A stretch of DNA of 64,000 nt from Glacieibacterium arshaanense (GTDB lineage Bacteria > Pseudomonadota > Alphaproteobacteria > Sphingomonadales > Sphingomonadaceae): assembly GCF_004681125.1 (NCBI RefSeq), contig NZ_SIHO01000001.1, positions 631,149 through 695,148 on the forward strand, read 5' to 3'. A model generated the notes under the pieces. It had not been told where the DNA came from and did no database searches. It saw nothing but the letters and a program-made list of their open reading frames with translations. Shown piece by piece: positions 37,809-47,356 of the stretch. Position numbers and translations under genes: made by a program. How positions within the stretch are numbered: position 1 is the first letter of the stretch; every line of letters starts with the position of its first letter.

Positions 37809-38797
37809 GCGGCTTGCGCGACGGCTTCGAGCAGATTGGCCGGGTAAGGCGCGTCGTAAGGTGCGACGCCGAGCCGCGCGCGCACCTCGGCGACGGGCAA
37901 GCTCCAAAGCTGCTCCCATGGTGCATCGAGCAATTGCGGTGTCCGTCGGCCATGGCGCCAGCCGCGCAGCACGACATCGAGCATCAGTTCGAGCCCCCCG
38001 GGTGTCTGTGAGCCGGCGGCGGTCGCCATGACGAACGCCAGGAACATCGACGAATAGCCATGGCCGAACTGGCCCATCTGGAACCCCGAGATGGCGATTT
38101 CGTGCATCGAGGTCAGTTCATAGCCGCCTGTCAGGTGCAGCAGGTCGTGGAGTTGCAGGATGCGTGCGTTGAGATAGCCGAGCGGGTGCGGCAGACTGGC
38201 AAGTCCGAGTGCATCGCGGTCGAGCACTTCGAGGTCGAAGCCGTTGTCGACAATCTGCCGGTAGAAATCATGGCCCAGCGAGCCGGCCGGACACGCACCC
38301 AGTGCGGCCATGGTGAAGCGGTCGGGGAAGCCGGTGGCTGCCGCAGCTGGCACGCCGGGGTAGGCGAGGCAGGCGGCACTGGCGCGGGCGGCAAAGTCCG
38401 CGGGCAATTGCGCCCCGAGTTGCGCCGTCCGCTCCGTGACGCCGAGTGCGCCAATGCTGCCGCCGACGGGATCGACCGCCGCATCGACCAGCGCCCAGAA
38501 GTCGGGCCACAGCGCTGCGGGCGGTGCAGCGTCGGGATAGGGCAGCAACGCAATAGCCGGCCCCTCGTCAGGCGTATCGAACCAGCCGCGCGCGGCCGCA
38601 TCCCAGGTCTCGGCAATGCGCTCAGGGGCGGCAAAGGCGCAATGCGCGAACACCGCCGCAAGCCGCAGCCGGTCGTCGGGACTGGCTGTTGCGCCACGGA
38701 CCGCGCGCGCCATGGCCTCTATAGCGGCGGGTGTCTGCGCAACGCTGGCTGCTGTCATGAAGGCTTCACGCCAAGCTGTTGATCCGGGTGCTGACAT
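37805..38797 (-). CDS. Coq4 family protein (ubiquinone biosynthesis-associated)
   Basis: The 330-residue protein contains HDLLH followed by exactly 11 residues and Glu (HDLLHLTGGYELTSMHE, from about residue 217). This is the HDxxHx11E zinc signature of Coq4, the protein that organises the CoQ complex and was recently linked to oxidative decarboxylation of the ring. FQMGQFGHGYSSMF after it is also family-like. The N-terminal about 150 residues are divergent and Ala-rich. No other ubi gene is nearby. AGGA precedes ATG 38797. Role in ubiquinone synthesis is inferred from the motif. Confidence 0.75.
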   Translation of the reverse strand: MSAPGSTAWREAFMTAASVAQTPAAIEAMARAVRGATASPDDRLRLAAVFAHCAFAAPERIAETWDAAARGWFDTPDEGPAIALLPYPDAAPPAALWPDFWALVDAAVDPVGGSIGALGVTERTAQLGAQLPADFAARASAACLAYPGVPAAAATGFPDRFTMAALGACPAGSLGHDFYRQIVDNGFDLEVLDRDALGLASLPHPLGYLNARILQLHDLLHLTGGYELTSMHEIAISGFQMGQFGHGYSSMFLAFVMATAAGSQTPGGLELMLDVVLRGWRHGRRTPQLLDAPWEQLWSLPVAEVRARLGVAPYDAPYPANLLEAVAQAA

Positions 38798-38862
38798 GTG
38801 GATTATCCTAAGTGGATTGTGCCCTAGCTGATATCAATTCGGGCGGCGGGTCAATCGCGCCG

Positions 38863-39942
38863 TCAACCTTCGACGAAGCCTTTCCATGTCGCCATATAGT
38901 CGACGAACACCGGCCCCAGTCCTTCGGCCACGAGGTGTGCACGGGTGACGGGCAGCTTGGCCGCGACAAATGCCGGGTCGGCGGCGAGTTTGGGCCAGTC
39001 GTGATGCAGGATGGCGCCGCGGCCGATGAGCACGAAGTCGGCGCCGGCGGCGAGGCAGTCACGTGCGATTTCCGCCGACATGATCTTGCCCGCGACGCCG
39101 AGCCGGACTTTGCCGCGGTCGAGGCCAGTGAACACCGAGATCAGGCTGGTGCCCTTGAACGCCTCCTCGTTGGGTTCCTTGCGGACGTCCCAAAGCGACA
39201 TGTCGAGATAGTCGATGTCGCCGGCACGCATCAGTCGCTGCGCGTGGTCGCGGACTTCGGCGAGCCGAAGCCCGAAGCGTTCGGGCGACAGCCGCAGCCC
39301 GAGGTTGAAGTCGGGCCGACAGGTGGCGCGGACGCCGGCGATGATGCGGTCGAGCAGGCGTTCGCGGTTGGCGGCGCTGCCGCCCCATTGATCGCCGCGC
39401 TGGTTGATTTCGGGGCTCAGGAACTGCGAGATGACGTAGCCGTGTGCGCCGTGGAGTTCGACACCGTCGAAGCCGGCAATTTCGGCGCGCTTGGCGGCGG
39501 TGATAAAGTCGGCGATCAGCGTCTCGACCTCTTCCGCCGTCAGCGCGCGCGCGCCGAATTCGGCATTGTCCGATGGACAGACCGGCGCGGTTCCTATCAG
39601 GTCCTTGGGGCTACGCATCCCGGCGTGATGGAGCTGGACGACTGCGAGGCTGCCTTCGGCCTTGATCGCCGCTGCGAGCCGCGTCAGCCCGGGAATGTGC
39701 GCGTCGCTGAAGATGCCGAGCTGGCCGGGGAAGCCCTGGCCGACCGCCTGGACATGCGCGGCGCAGGTCATTGTCAGACCGAAGCCGCCCTTGGCGCGCA
39801 GCGTCAGCCAATGGAATTCGTCCTCCGACAGCGTGCCGTCGGCGTTCGACTGCAGATTGGTCAGCGGCGCCAACATCATGCGGTTGGGCATTGCCGGGCC
39901 GTGACTGAAGGTCATTGGCGCGAACAGGTCGGGGGTGGTCAA
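38863..39942 (-). CDS. NADH:flavin oxidoreductase, old yellow enzyme family
   Basis: The 359-residue FMN TIM barrel reduces activated C=C bonds or enones with NAD(P)H. Motifs: NRMMLAPLTNLQSNADG at the N-terminus, VVQLHHAGMRSP, FDGVELHGAHGYVISQFLSPEINQRGDQWGGS (the HxxH/N pair, here HGAH) and the C-terminal FVLIGRGAILHHDWPK. It lies downstream (same strand) of a divergent promoter shared with a hydrolase gene at 40070. The physiological substrate is unknown. Confidence 0.9.
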   Translation of the reverse strand: MTTPDLFAPMTFSHGPAMPNRMMLAPLTNLQSNADGTLSEDEFHWLTLRAKGGFGLTMTCAAHVQAVGQGFPGQLGIFSDAHIPGLTRLAAAIKAEGSLAVVQLHHAGMRSPKDLIGTAPVCPSDNAEFGARALTAEEVETLIADFITAAKRAEIAGFDGVELHGAHGYVISQFLSPEINQRGDQWGGSAANRERLLDRIIAGVRATCRPDFNLGLRLSPERFGLRLAEVRDHAQRLMRAGDIDYLDMSLWDVRKEPNEEAFKGTSLISVFTGLDRGKVRLGVAGKIMSAEIARDCLAAGADFVLIGRGAILHHDWPKLAADPAFVAAKLPVTRAHLVAEGLGPVFVDYMATWKGFVEG

Positions 39943-40069
39943 TGCGGCCTCCGTGGGAATTGCGATAGGGCTGGCCTGCGTCGTAGCAACGCGGTGCCTG
40001 CGACACCAGAAACTCCGGCTTCGCTGCGCGATGCTTTACCTGTCGCGCGCGCCACCGTATCGACGCTGC

Positions 40070-41005
40070 ATGACCGACGCACTGTCCCATCGCCGCAGCC
40101 TGCCACCCGGTGGCATCGTGCGCACGCACGCGGCGGCCGACGGCTGGGCATTGCGCGCCATCGACTGGCCGGGCGAACCCGGCGGGCGCGGGTCGGTACT
40201 ATTTCTGAACGGGCGCGGCGATTTTATCGAGAAGTACGCCGAAAGCTATTGGCACTGGCGCGCTCGCGGCTTCGGCGTCACCACGTTCGACTGGCGCGGG
40301 CAGGGGCTGTCGGGACGGCTCGGCGATGATCCGCTCAAGGGCGATTGTTTCGGCTTTGATGCCTGGTTGTCGGACCTTGACGAGATGGTCGATCACTTCA
40401 TCGCGACCCAGCCGGGGCCATGGTTCGCGGTGGCGCATTCGATGGGCGGGCATCTGTTCCTGCGCCACCTCGAAGCCAAGCCGCGCGAGTTCAGCCGTGC
40501 CGCGTTGCTGGCGCCGATGATCGGAATCGCCGGCGGCAAGGTTGCGCCCGCAATGCTCGAACGCATCGCGCGTTCGGCGTGCCGGATGGGGCTGGGTCCG
40601 CGCTTTGCGCCGATGCAGGGCGGAGATGCTGAGTCGCGGCGCTCGGCCTCGCGGCAGGCGATTTTGACTACCGACGCCGAACGCTTCGCCGATGAAGGCT
40701 GGTGGGTCGACCAGTATCCGGCGCTGGCCTTGGGCGGCGTTACCAACCGCTGGCTGATGCACGCGTTCGAATCGACTGCGGCGCTGGGCGCCCCCGGCGT
40801 CATCGAGCGCATTGCGACGCCGATGCTGGTGTTCACGGCGGAACACGAACGACTGGTTGATAACCGGCTGATCGCCACGCTCGAAGCGCGCATGCCCGAC
40901 GCCAAGCTCGAGCACGTACTCGGCGCAGCGCACGAATTGCTGCGCGAACGCGACCCTGTCCGCAGCGCCGTTCTGGCGCGGCTCGACGCATTTCTGGTGG
41001 CTTGA
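40070..41005 (+). CDS. Alpha/beta hydrolase, monoacylglycerol lipase-like
   Basis: The 311-residue protein belongs to the lysophospholipase/serine aminopeptidase (Hydrolase_4) group: SVLFLNGRGDFIEKYAESYWHW, VTTFDWRGQGLSGR, the nucleophile elbow FAVAHSMGGHLFLRHLE, then AEHERLVDN with the Asp region and VLGAAHELLRERD with the His. Start choice is uncertain: ATG 40070 is used; ATG 40031 is in frame and neither has a clear ribosome site. It overlaps the FAD oxidoreductase gene by 1 nt (TGATG), so both are coupled. Confidence 0.85.
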   Translation: MTDALSHRRSLPPGGIVRTHAAADGWALRAIDWPGEPGGRGSVLFLNGRGDFIEKYAESYWHWRARGFGVTTFDWRGQGLSGRLGDDPLKGDCFGFDAWLSDLDEMVDHFIATQPGPWFAVAHSMGGHLFLRHLEAKPREFSRAALLAPMIGIAGGKVAPAMLERIARSACRMGLGPRFAPMQGGDAESRRSASRQAILTTDAERFADEGWWVDQYPALALGGVTNRWLMHAFESTAALGAPGVIERIATPMLVFTAEHERLVDNRLIATLEARMPDAKLEHVLGAAHELLRERDPVRSAVLARLDAFLVA

Positions 41006-42138
41006 TGAAACCCGAATTCGATATTGCCATCATCGGTGCGGGGATTGCCGGTGCTAGCCTCGGCTATTTCCTTGAAAGCGGCGCGCGGGTGCTGCTGCTC
41101 GAAGCCGAATCGGCGCCGGGCTATCATACGACGGGGCGCTCGGCAGCGTTCTGGGTCGCGACCTATGGCGGGCGCTTCATCGAGCCATTGACCAGCGCGT
41201 CGAAGACATTCTTCGATGCGCCGCCGCCGGGCTTTGGCGATGCACCGCTGCTCGGGCCGCGCGGCGGACTGCATCTGGCGCCGCCCGAAGGCGCCGACGA
41301 CCGCGAACATGAAGCGGCGACCGCGCTCGAAGATTTGGAGGCCGAGTTCGCCGGCAGCGGTTTGCGCTTCGAACGTTATGACACTGCGACATTGCGGGCG
41401 CGTTACCCGCTGCTGCGTGAAGCCTGGGCGACGGACGCGATGCTTGAGCCTGATAGCTACGACATTGATGTGGCGCGGCTGCACGCTGGGTTTCTGGCGG
41501 GGATGCGGCGGCGCGGGGCAAGTCAGGTCTGCGATGCGCGGGTCACCGCGCTGGCGCACGACGGCGCGGGCTGGCGCATTGCGACAACAGCAGGTGAGTT
41601 CACCGCGAAGACCATCGTCAATGCGGCCGGCGCCTGGGGTGACGAGATAGCCCGGCTGGCCGGTGCGAAGCCGCTTGGCCTAATGCCGCTACGCCGGACG
41701 ATGGTGGTGCTGGCAACCGATCCACCGCCGCCGGCCGATCTGCCAGTGGTGCTCGATGCGGGTGGCAGCTTCTATTTTAAGCCCGATGCCGGGCGCATCT
41801 GGGTGTCGCCGCACGACGAAATCGCCGATGTGCCGCGCGACGCCGCGCCCGAGGAAATCGACATCGCCATCGCTGTGGATGCGTTCGAGCGGGCGTGCAA
41901 GCTACGCGTCGTCCATGTCGAGCGCAGCTGGGCGGGCCTGCGGACGTTCGCGCCCGATCGCCTGCCGGTCTATGGCTATGACGGGCAAGTGCCGGGGTTC
42001 TTCTGGTGCGTCGGGCAGGGCGGGTTTGGCATCCAGACCGCACCCGCCGCTGGCGCATTGGCGGCAGCGCTCATCGAGCACCGCGCCGCGCCGTTCGGGC
42101 TCGACCCGCAAAATTATACCCCCGGGCGCTTCGCCTGA
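41005..42138 (+). CDS. FAD-dependent oxidoreductase (DAO family, D-arginine dehydrogenase-like)
   Basis: The 377-residue protein starts with the dinucleotide fold FDIAIIGAGIAGASLGYFLE and continues ESAPGYHTTGRSAAFWVATYG, the flavin loop seen in DauA-type D-amino acid dehydrogenases. Later blocks are AKTIVNAAGAWGDEIARLAG, PLRRTMVVLATDPP and WCVGQGGFGIQTAPAAGALAA. It probably oxidises an amino acid or amine; the exact substrate is unknown. ATG 41005 overlaps the previous stop; a TTG one codon earlier is in frame. Confidence 0.87.
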   Translation: MKPEFDIAIIGAGIAGASLGYFLESGARVLLLEAESAPGYHTTGRSAAFWVATYGGRFIEPLTSASKTFFDAPPPGFGDAPLLGPRGGLHLAPPEGADDREHEAATALEDLEAEFAGSGLRFERYDTATLRARYPLLREAWATDAMLEPDSYDIDVARLHAGFLAGMRRRGASQVCDARVTALAHDGAGWRIATTAGEFTAKTIVNAAGAWGDEIARLAGAKPLGLMPLRRTMVVLATDPPPPADLPVVLDAGGSFYFKPDAGRIWVSPHDEIADVPRDAAPEEIDIAIAVDAFERACKLRVVHVERSWAGLRTFAPDRLPVYGYDGQVPGFFWCVGQGGFGIQTAPAAGALAAALIEHRAAPFGLDPQNYTPGRFA

Positions 42139-42170
42139 AGCCGCACGGGGGTATCGTTCAGCGCAATCGG

Positions 42171-42341
42171 TCAGACCATGTTGACCGGGGCGTCCTTCGA
42201 GCTCTTGACGTTGTCGACGCACTTCAGTGCATCGGCCTTGGCCTTGTAGCCTTCGGACGAGGTGGCGAGGATGTTGCCGTTGTTGTGCTTGAGGCGCCAG
42301 CGCCACTCGCCCTTCTTGTCCTGATAGACTTCGAACTTCAT
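42171..42341 (-). CDS. Small DUF1508/YegP-like protein
   Basis: The 56-residue reading frame starts MKFEVYQDKKGEWRWRLKHN and continues NGNILATSSEGYKAKADALK, the single-unit form of the DUF1508 (YegP) fold. A very strong ribosome site, GGGAGGAG, lies 6 nt before the ATG. E. coli YegP has two such units in tandem; single-unit versions are common in other proteobacteria. Function is not established. Confidence 0.88.
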   Translation of the reverse strand: MKFEVYQDKKGEWRWRLKHNNGNILATSSEGYKAKADALKCVDNVKSSKDAPVNMV

Positions 42342-42410
42342 GTGTCGCTCCTCCCATGGTTGTTACCGCGGCGGAGACTGTCACAGGCTTCAAGCGTCGA
42401 CAAGCCTGAC

Positions 42411-42456
42411 TTAGCCGCGCGCCTTTGCCCAGTGCCCCCTAGCCGCGCGCCTTCGC
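42411..42456. repeat. Duplicated 3' end of rnhA
   Basis: The last 18 nt of rnhA including its stop (42439-42456) recur, with two mismatches, at 42411-42428, just downstream of the gene. The offset is 28 nt. Confidence 0.7.
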
Positions 42457-42912
42457 GCGCATGGCCTCGATCGCCGCATTGGCCAACGCGTCGCAGCGTT
42501 CGTTGTCGGGGTCGCCGCTGTGGCCCTTGACCCAGCGCCAGTCGATGCGGTGCGGCTTGGCTTCCGCCAGCAGTGCTTGCCACAGTTCGACATTCTTGAC
42601 CGGCTTGTTGTCTGCGGTGCGCCAGCCCTTGCGGACCCAGCCATGGACCCACTTGGTGATGCCGTCACGGACATAGACGCTGTCGGTGGTCAGCGTGACG
42701 TGGCACGGCTTGGTCAGTGCGGCGAGCGCCCGGATCGCCGCCATCAGCTCCATGCGGTTGTTGGTGGTGTGGGCTTCGGACCCCGACAGTTCCTTCTCCT
42801 TGTCGCCCATGCGCAGCACCGCGCCCCAGCCGCCGGGGCCGGGGTTGCCCTTGCAGGCGCCGTCGGTGGCGATGATCACCTTGGGCAGGTCGGGAAACTG
42901 CGGCAGCGTCAT
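42439..42912 (-). CDS. rnhA: Ribonuclease HI
   Basis: The 157-residue enzyme removes RNA from RNA:DNA hybrids. The four catalytic acids are visible: [39 protein letters not shown] and [33 protein letters not shown] is the basic handle region. The start ATG 42912 overlaps the thrB stop (ATGA), so it is the last gene of ispH-thrB-rnhA, an order conserved in alphaproteobacteria. Its 3' end is partly duplicated downstream. Confidence 0.96.
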   Translation of the reverse strand: MTLPQFPDLPKVIIATDGACKGNPGPGGWGAVLRMGDKEKELSGSEAHTTNNRMELMAAIRALAALTKPCHVTLTTDSVYVRDGITKWVHGWVRKGWRTADNKPVKNVELWQALLAEAKPHRIDWRWVKGHSGDPDNERCDALANAAIEAMRAKARG

Positions 42913-43871
42913 GCGCCGGTCAGCGTGTCCGCGGTGGCGCTGTGATACCAGTCGAGCCGGCGGGCGAACGCCAGCGGGTCCTTGCGCGTCACCAGCGCCC
43001 CGGCGGGCGTGTTGATCCAGTCGAAGGCGCGCGTCAGCAGGAAGCGCAGCGCCGCGCCGCGGCACAGCACCGGCAGTGCCGCCAGTTCGGCGTCGGTCAG
43101 GACGTGGGCGGCGCGGTAACCGGCGACCAGCGCGGCGGCACGTTCGGGAAAGTAGGTGGCGCCGTCGCTGCTGAAGCACCAGGCGGTGTGCATGACCGCA
43201 AGGTCATAGGCGCGGATGTCGGTCGCGGCGAAATAGAAGTCGATCAGTGCGCTGACCTTGCCGGCAGTGAACATCAGATTGTCGGGGAACAGGTCGGCGT
43301 GGATCGCCGAGGTCGCCAGCCCCTTGGGCCAATTCGCATCGAGAAATGCCAGTTCATCGGCGATTTGCGTGGCCAAGCCTTCAGGCAGTTCGTTTGCGCG
43401 TGCTGCGCAGGCGTCGGCAAGGTCATGCCAGCCAGGCAGCGCCAGATCGTTGATGCGGTGTCCCTTGAAATCGGCCAGCGCCACATGCATCGCGCCGAGC
43501 GCTTCGCCGGCGGCGCGACATTCAGCGGGCGTCGGCTCGTTGACCGACACGCCGCGCAGGAACTCGATCAGGCAGGCCGGGCGGCCGGCGAGCATCTGCA
43601 GCGCGACGCCCTTGCGGTCGGTCAGTGGCCGCGGCACCGGTAGGCCCTTGTCGGCAAGGTGCGTCATCAGGCTGAGGAAGTAGGGCAGCTCGTTCAAGTC
43701 GACGCGGTGTTCGTAGAGCGTCAGGAAATAGCGGCCGTGCGTGGTTTCGACGAAATAGTTCGAGTTCTGCACACCCTCGGCAATGCCCTTGAAGGTGACA
43801 GCTTCGCCCAGGTCGTAGCGCGACAGGAATTCGGCGAGCGCATCGGCGCTGACCTGCGTATAAACCGCCAT
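42909..43871 (-). CDS. thrB: Homoserine kinase (ThrB, APH-like fold)
   Basis: The 320-residue enzyme phosphorylates homoserine in threonine synthesis. It is the aminoglycoside-phosphotransferase-like type of proteobacteria, not the GHMP type: [46 protein letters not shown], then the catalytic loop [15 protein letters not shown] and [20 protein letters not shown]. The ATG overlaps the ispH stop by 1 nt (TGATG) and the stop overlaps rnhA, so the three genes are one coupled operon. Confidence 0.95.
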   Translation of the reverse strand: MAVYTQVSADALAEFLSRYDLGEAVTFKGIAEGVQNSNYFVETTHGRYFLTLYEHRVDLNELPYFLSLMTHLADKGLPVPRPLTDRKGVALQMLAGRPACLIEFLRGVSVNEPTPAECRAAGEALGAMHVALADFKGHRINDLALPGWHDLADACAARANELPEGLATQIADELAFLDANWPKGLATSAIHADLFPDNLMFTAGKVSALIDFYFAATDIRAYDLAVMHTAWCFSSDGATYFPERAAALVAGYRAAHVLTDAELAALPVLCRGAALRFLLTRAFDWINTPAGALVTRKDPLAFARRLDWYHSATADTLTGA

Positions 43872-44830
43872 CAGACCGTCAGTGCGCGCGGCAGCTTGAA
43901 CACCACGTCTTCAACCGCCGAAGCGACTTCCTCTATCTCCAGCGCATAGCGCGTGCCGAGCAGCGCCAGCAGCTCCTGCACCAGCACTTCGGGCGCCGAG
44001 GCGCCGGCGGTGATGCCGACGCTCTTGACGCCGTCGAACCATGCCCAGTCGAGCACATCGGCGCGGGCAATCAGATGCGCTGCGACACCGTCGCGCTCAG
44101 CAACTTCGCGCAGCCGCAGCGAGTTCGACGAGTTGGTGGCGCCGATAACCAGCATCAGGTCGCAACGTGCGGTAATCGCCTTGACCGCCGCCTGGCGGTT
44201 CGAGGTCGCGTAGCAGATGTCCTCGCCCTTGGGCCCGATGATGCCGGGGAAGCGGCGCTGGAGTTCGACGACGATTTCGGCGGTGTCGTCGACCGACAGC
44301 GTCGTCTGCGTCAGGAACGCCAGCTTGCCGGGGTCAGCAACCTGCACGGCGCGGGCATCCTCGATGGTTTCGACGAGCGTCATCGCGCCGGGACCGACTT
44401 GTCCGAAGGTACCAATGACTTCGGGGTGGCCGTTGTGACCAATGAACAGCACGTGGCGGCCAGCCTCGACCATGCGTTCGGCCTGGCGATGAACCTTCGA
44501 CACTAGCGGGCAAGTCGCATCGAGATAGTTGAGCGCGCGGGCTTCGGCGGCAGCCGGCACCGATTTGGGGACGCCATGCGCCGAAAACACCACCGGCACG
44601 CCGTCGGGGACTTCGTCGAGCTCCTCGACGAACACCGCGCCCTTGGCCTTCAGGCTGTTGACCACGAAGGCGTTGTGGACGATTTCGTGGCGGACATAGA
44701 CCGGCGCGCCGAAGCGCTCGATCGCCAGCTCGACGATATGGATGGCGCGGTCGACGCCGGCGCAAAAGCCGCGCGGTGCGGCGATGAGCACTTTGAGCGG
44801 CGGTAGCGGGGTGTTTGGTTCATTCTGCAT
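43871..44830 (-). CDS. ispH: 4-hydroxy-3-methylbut-2-enyl diphosphate reductase
   Basis: The 319-residue Fe-S enzyme makes IPP and DMAPP in the last step of the MEP isoprenoid pathway. The three cluster Cys appear in [27 protein letters not shown] and [46 protein letters not shown] and [10 protein letters not shown] are conserved active-site segments. It heads the ispH-thrB-rnhA operon and is divergent from a lipoprotein gene, with about 90 bp between. Confidence 0.97.
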   Translation of the reverse strand: MQNEPNTPLPPLKVLIAAPRGFCAGVDRAIHIVELAIERFGAPVYVRHEIVHNAFVVNSLKAKGAVFVEELDEVPDGVPVVFSAHGVPKSVPAAAEARALNYLDATCPLVSKVHRQAERMVEAGRHVLFIGHNGHPEVIGTFGQVGPGAMTLVETIEDARAVQVADPGKLAFLTQTTLSVDDTAEIVVELQRRFPGIIGPKGEDICYATSNRQAAVKAITARCDLMLVIGATNSSNSLRLREVAERDGVAAHLIARADVLDWAWFDGVKSVGITAGASAPEVLVQELLALLGTRYALEIEEVASAVEDVVFKLPRALTV

Positions 44831-44922
44831 GCAGGCGCTTTACGCGATTGCTTGTGCAGGCGGAACCCGCTTCCTATGCTAGGGGCCGCAAATCCAGTTG
44901 TGATCCCCGAAGGGAAGTTTCG

Positions 44923-45561
44923 TTGTTCAAGTCCCGACCTGCGCGTGTTTCGGTCTCGCTGGCGCTGCTGGCGCCACTGCTGTTGCTCGCCGGCTGCAAT
45001 AAGAACCCGCTGCAAGTGACGCGCTCGCTGTGCCCGGCGGTGGCGATCCCGCAGTATACAGGCGACGTGACGCTGTTCGCGCCGGCGAACAGCCGCGATG
45101 CCAGCGCCATCGATGTGACGGCGACGATCATCAATCTGCGCGGCACCTGCACCGAATCGCCCGACCAGCTCGGCACCTTGGTTAACTTCGACGTGGTCGC
45201 GCAGCGCCGCGATGCCGGGCCGGCGCGCACGGTGATCTTCCCCTATTTCATCGCGATGGTGCAGGGCGGCAACGTCATTGTCTCCAAGCAGGTCAGCAAC
45301 GTTGCGGTGAACTTCGCCGCCGGCCAGATCCGCGCGCAGACTGCCGGCGGTGGGCAGGCGCAGGTGCTGCGCTCCGCCGCGACGCTGCCGCCCGATATCC
45401 AGGCGCAGATCAGCCGCAAGCGCAAGGCCGGCGACGCAGATGCCGCGATCGACCCGCTTGCCGATCCGACGGTCAAGGCGGCGATTCGCGCCACCAGCTT
45501 CGAAGTGCTCGTCGGCTTCCAGCTCGATGACCAGTCGCTCGCTTATAACGCGTTGAAGTAG
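44923..45561 (+). CDS. Predicted outer-membrane lipoprotein, function unknown
   Basis: The 212-residue protein has a lipoprotein signal: positive N-terminus FKSRPARVSVSLALLAPLLLLAGC with the lipobox Cys. The mature part has beta-strand character (VTLFAPANSRDASAIDVTATI) and two further Cys (SLCPAV, GTCTES). I do not recognise a domain with certainty. The start is TTG 44923, preceded by GAAGGGAAG at 5-6 nt; an upstream in-frame ATG would destroy the signal peptide. It precedes the glycine riboswitch but is not part of that transcript unit by sequence. Confidence 0.75.
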   Translation: MFKSRPARVSVSLALLAPLLLLAGCNKNPLQVTRSLCPAVAIPQYTGDVTLFAPANSRDASAIDVTATIINLRGTCTESPDQLGTLVNFDVVAQRRDAGPARTVIFPYFIAMVQGGNVIVSKQVSNVAVNFAAGQIRAQTAGGGQAQVLRSAATLPPDIQAQISRKRKAGDADAAIDPLADPTVKAAIRATSFEVLVGFQLDDQSLAYNALK

Positions 45562-45628
45562 CGCCGCGCGATTGACTCGCACGCCGGGTTGACGCAAAGC
45601 GCAAGGGTCGTCGGACGCAAGTCCGGTG

Positions 45629-45826
45629 GCCGCGCGGGAGAGTGTGGGGGGCGAAAACGCTGCTCCACCGCCGAAGGAGCAACCGCCCCCGGAATCTCTC
45701 AGGCAAATGGACCGCGCGGGCACGATAGCGACATTCTGGAAAGCGGGGCCGCAAGGCTCCCACCGATGGGGTAAGCGCCAGTTTGGGAACCGGCGTCAAA
45801 ACTCTCAGGTCCAAGTGACAGACGGG
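45629..45826 (+). promoter_or_regulatory. Tandem glycine riboswitch
   Basis: Two glycine aptamers lie in a row before gcvT. The first (about 45630-45720) has GGGAGAG, CCGCCGAAGGAGCAA and ATCTCTCAGGCAAATGGACC, the textbook core. The second (about 45732-45826) has TGGAAAGCGGGG, CACCGATGGGGTAAGCG and AACTCTCAGGTCCAAGTGAC. Only a short linker separates them. Glycine binding is expected to switch on the glycine cleavage operon. A GGAC-GCAA-GTCC hairpin (45613-45624) precedes the first aptamer. Confidence 0.93.
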
Positions 45827-45830
45827 GGCA

Positions 45831-45855
45831 CGGCCGGTGGATTTCCCGCCGGCCG
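45831..45855 (+). promoter_or_regulatory. Putative expression-platform hairpin of the glycine riboswitch
   Basis: CGGCCGG and CCGGCCG form a perfect 7-bp stem after aptamer 2. No T-run follows. The base of the stem touches GAGAG (45855-45859), the only ribosome-site-like sequence before gcvT, so control of translation is more likely than termination. Confidence 0.5.
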
Positions 45856-45875
45856 AGAGCTGTCATGGTGTGCCG

Positions 45876-46985
45876 ATGTCCGATTTCGATTCAAGTCCTC
45901 AGCCGCTCGTCCTCGATGCGCTGCACCGCGAACTCGGTGGCCGCATGGTGCCGTTCGCCGGCTATGCGATGCCGATACAGTATGAGGGCATCATCGCCGA
46001 ACACCTGTGGACGCGTGAAAGCGCCGGGCTGTTCGATGTCAGCCACATGGGGCAGGTGTTGTTGCCGCTGGCGGCCGACACCGCGCTCGAAACATTGCTG
46101 CCGGGTGACATCAAGGGGCTGGGCGAGGGCGTGCTGCGCTATTCGCTGCTGCTCGATGCCAAGGGCGGCATTCTCGACGACCTGATGGTGACGCGGCGTT
46201 CGGGCGACCTGTACCTCGTCGTCAACGGCGCGGTGAAGGCCGCCGACATTGCGCACATGCGCGCCGCTGGATTGAGCGTCGACGAGCGTACCGACTGGGC
46301 ACTGCTGGCGCTGCAAGGTCCCAAGGCGGTCGATGCGCTTGAGCGGCTGGTGCCCGGCGTCAGTGCGCTGCGCTTCATGCGCGCCGCGGGCTTCGACTGG
46401 CAGGGCCATGCACTTTGGGTCAGCCGTTCGGGCTATACCGGCGAGGACGGTTTCGAGATTTCAGTCCCCAACGCCGCCGCCGAAGCGCTGGCGCGGGCGC
46501 TGCTGGCGCAATCCGAAGTCCGGCCCATCGGGCTCGGTGCGCGCGATTCGCTGCGCCTGGAAGCCGGGCTGCCGCTCTATGGCCATGACCTCGACCCCGG
46601 CACGACGCCGGTGACTGCGGGGCTGGCGTTCGCGATTTCGAAGCGCCGCAAGACCGAGCTGGGTTTCCCCGGCGCCGATATCGTCATGGCGCAACTGCTG
46701 AACGGTCCGCCGGTCAAGCGCGTCGGCCTCGCGGTCGAGGGCAAGCTGCCGGCACGTGAAGGCGCCGAAGTCTTTGTCGGCAGCATCAAGGTCGGCACCG
46801 TCACTTCGGGTGGTTTCGCGCCGAGCCTCGGCTTGCCGATTGCCATGGCCTATGTCGATGCGGCGCACGCCGCCGATGGCACGCCGCTTGAAATCGAGGT
46901 GCGGGGCAAGCGCCTCGCCGCCACAGTTGTTCCGATGCCGTTCAAACCCAAGAACTATGTCCGCGCCGAAGGAGGGCCAGCATGA
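45876..46985 (+). CDS. gcvT: Glycine cleavage T protein (aminomethyltransferase)
   Basis: The 369-residue protein moves the methylene group from lipoyl-bound aminomethyl to tetrahydrofolate. Family blocks: [92 protein letters not shown] and [13 protein letters not shown] 45876 is used; the in-frame GTG at 45870 is better spaced from GAGAG at 45855-45859 and may be the true start. It heads gcvT-gcvH-methyltransferase-gcvPA-gcvPB under the glycine riboswitch. The stop overlaps gcvH. Confidence 0.96.
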   Translation: MSDFDSSPQPLVLDALHRELGGRMVPFAGYAMPIQYEGIIAEHLWTRESAGLFDVSHMGQVLLPLAADTALETLLPGDIKGLGEGVLRYSLLLDAKGGILDDLMVTRRSGDLYLVVNGAVKAADIAHMRAAGLSVDERTDWALLALQGPKAVDALERLVPGVSALRFMRAAGFDWQGHALWVSRSGYTGEDGFEISVPNAAAEALARALLAQSEVRPIGLGARDSLRLEAGLPLYGHDLDPGTTPVTAGLAFAISKRRKTELGFPGADIVMAQLLNGPPVKRVGLAVEGKLPAREGAEVFVGSIKVGTVTSGGFAPSLGLPIAMAYVDAAHAADGTPLEIEVRGKRLAATVVPMPFKPKNYVRAEGGPA

Positions 46986-47353
46986 CGACCTACTATACCC
47001 AGGACCATGAGTGGCTGTCGGTCGATGGCGCCACCGCCACCGTCGGTATCACCGACTATGCGCAAGGCCAGCTCGGCGACGTCGTGTTCGTCGAACTGCC
47101 GGCGCCGGGCGCCAAGCTGACCAAGGGCGGCGACGCCGCAGTGGTCGAATCGGTCAAGGCCGCGTCGGACGTCTATGCGCCGGTGTCGGGCACCGTCACC
47201 GAAGGCAATGCCGCGCTGGAAGCCGATCCAGCGCTGGTCAACACGGCGGCCGAAACCGACGGCTGGTTCTTCAAGCTGACGCTTGCCGATGCCGGTGAAC
47301 TGTCGGGCCTGATGGACCGTGCCGCCTATGACGCGTTCATCGAGACGCTGTAG
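46982..47353 (+). CDS. gcvH: Glycine cleavage H protein
   Basis: The 123-residue lipoyl carrier shuttles the aminomethyl group between P, T and L proteins. The lipoylated Lys is residue 59 in [54 protein letters not shown] is the conserved N-terminal half and the C-terminal hammerhead ends DGWFFKL. ATG 46982 overlaps the gcvT stop (ATGA). Confidence 0.97.
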   Translation: MTTYYTQDHEWLSVDGATATVGITDYAQGQLGDVVFVELPAPGAKLTKGGDAAVVESVKAASDVYAPVSGTVTEGNAALEADPALVNTAAETDGWFFKLTLADAGELSGLMDRAAYDAFIETL

Positions 47354-47356
47354 CCC

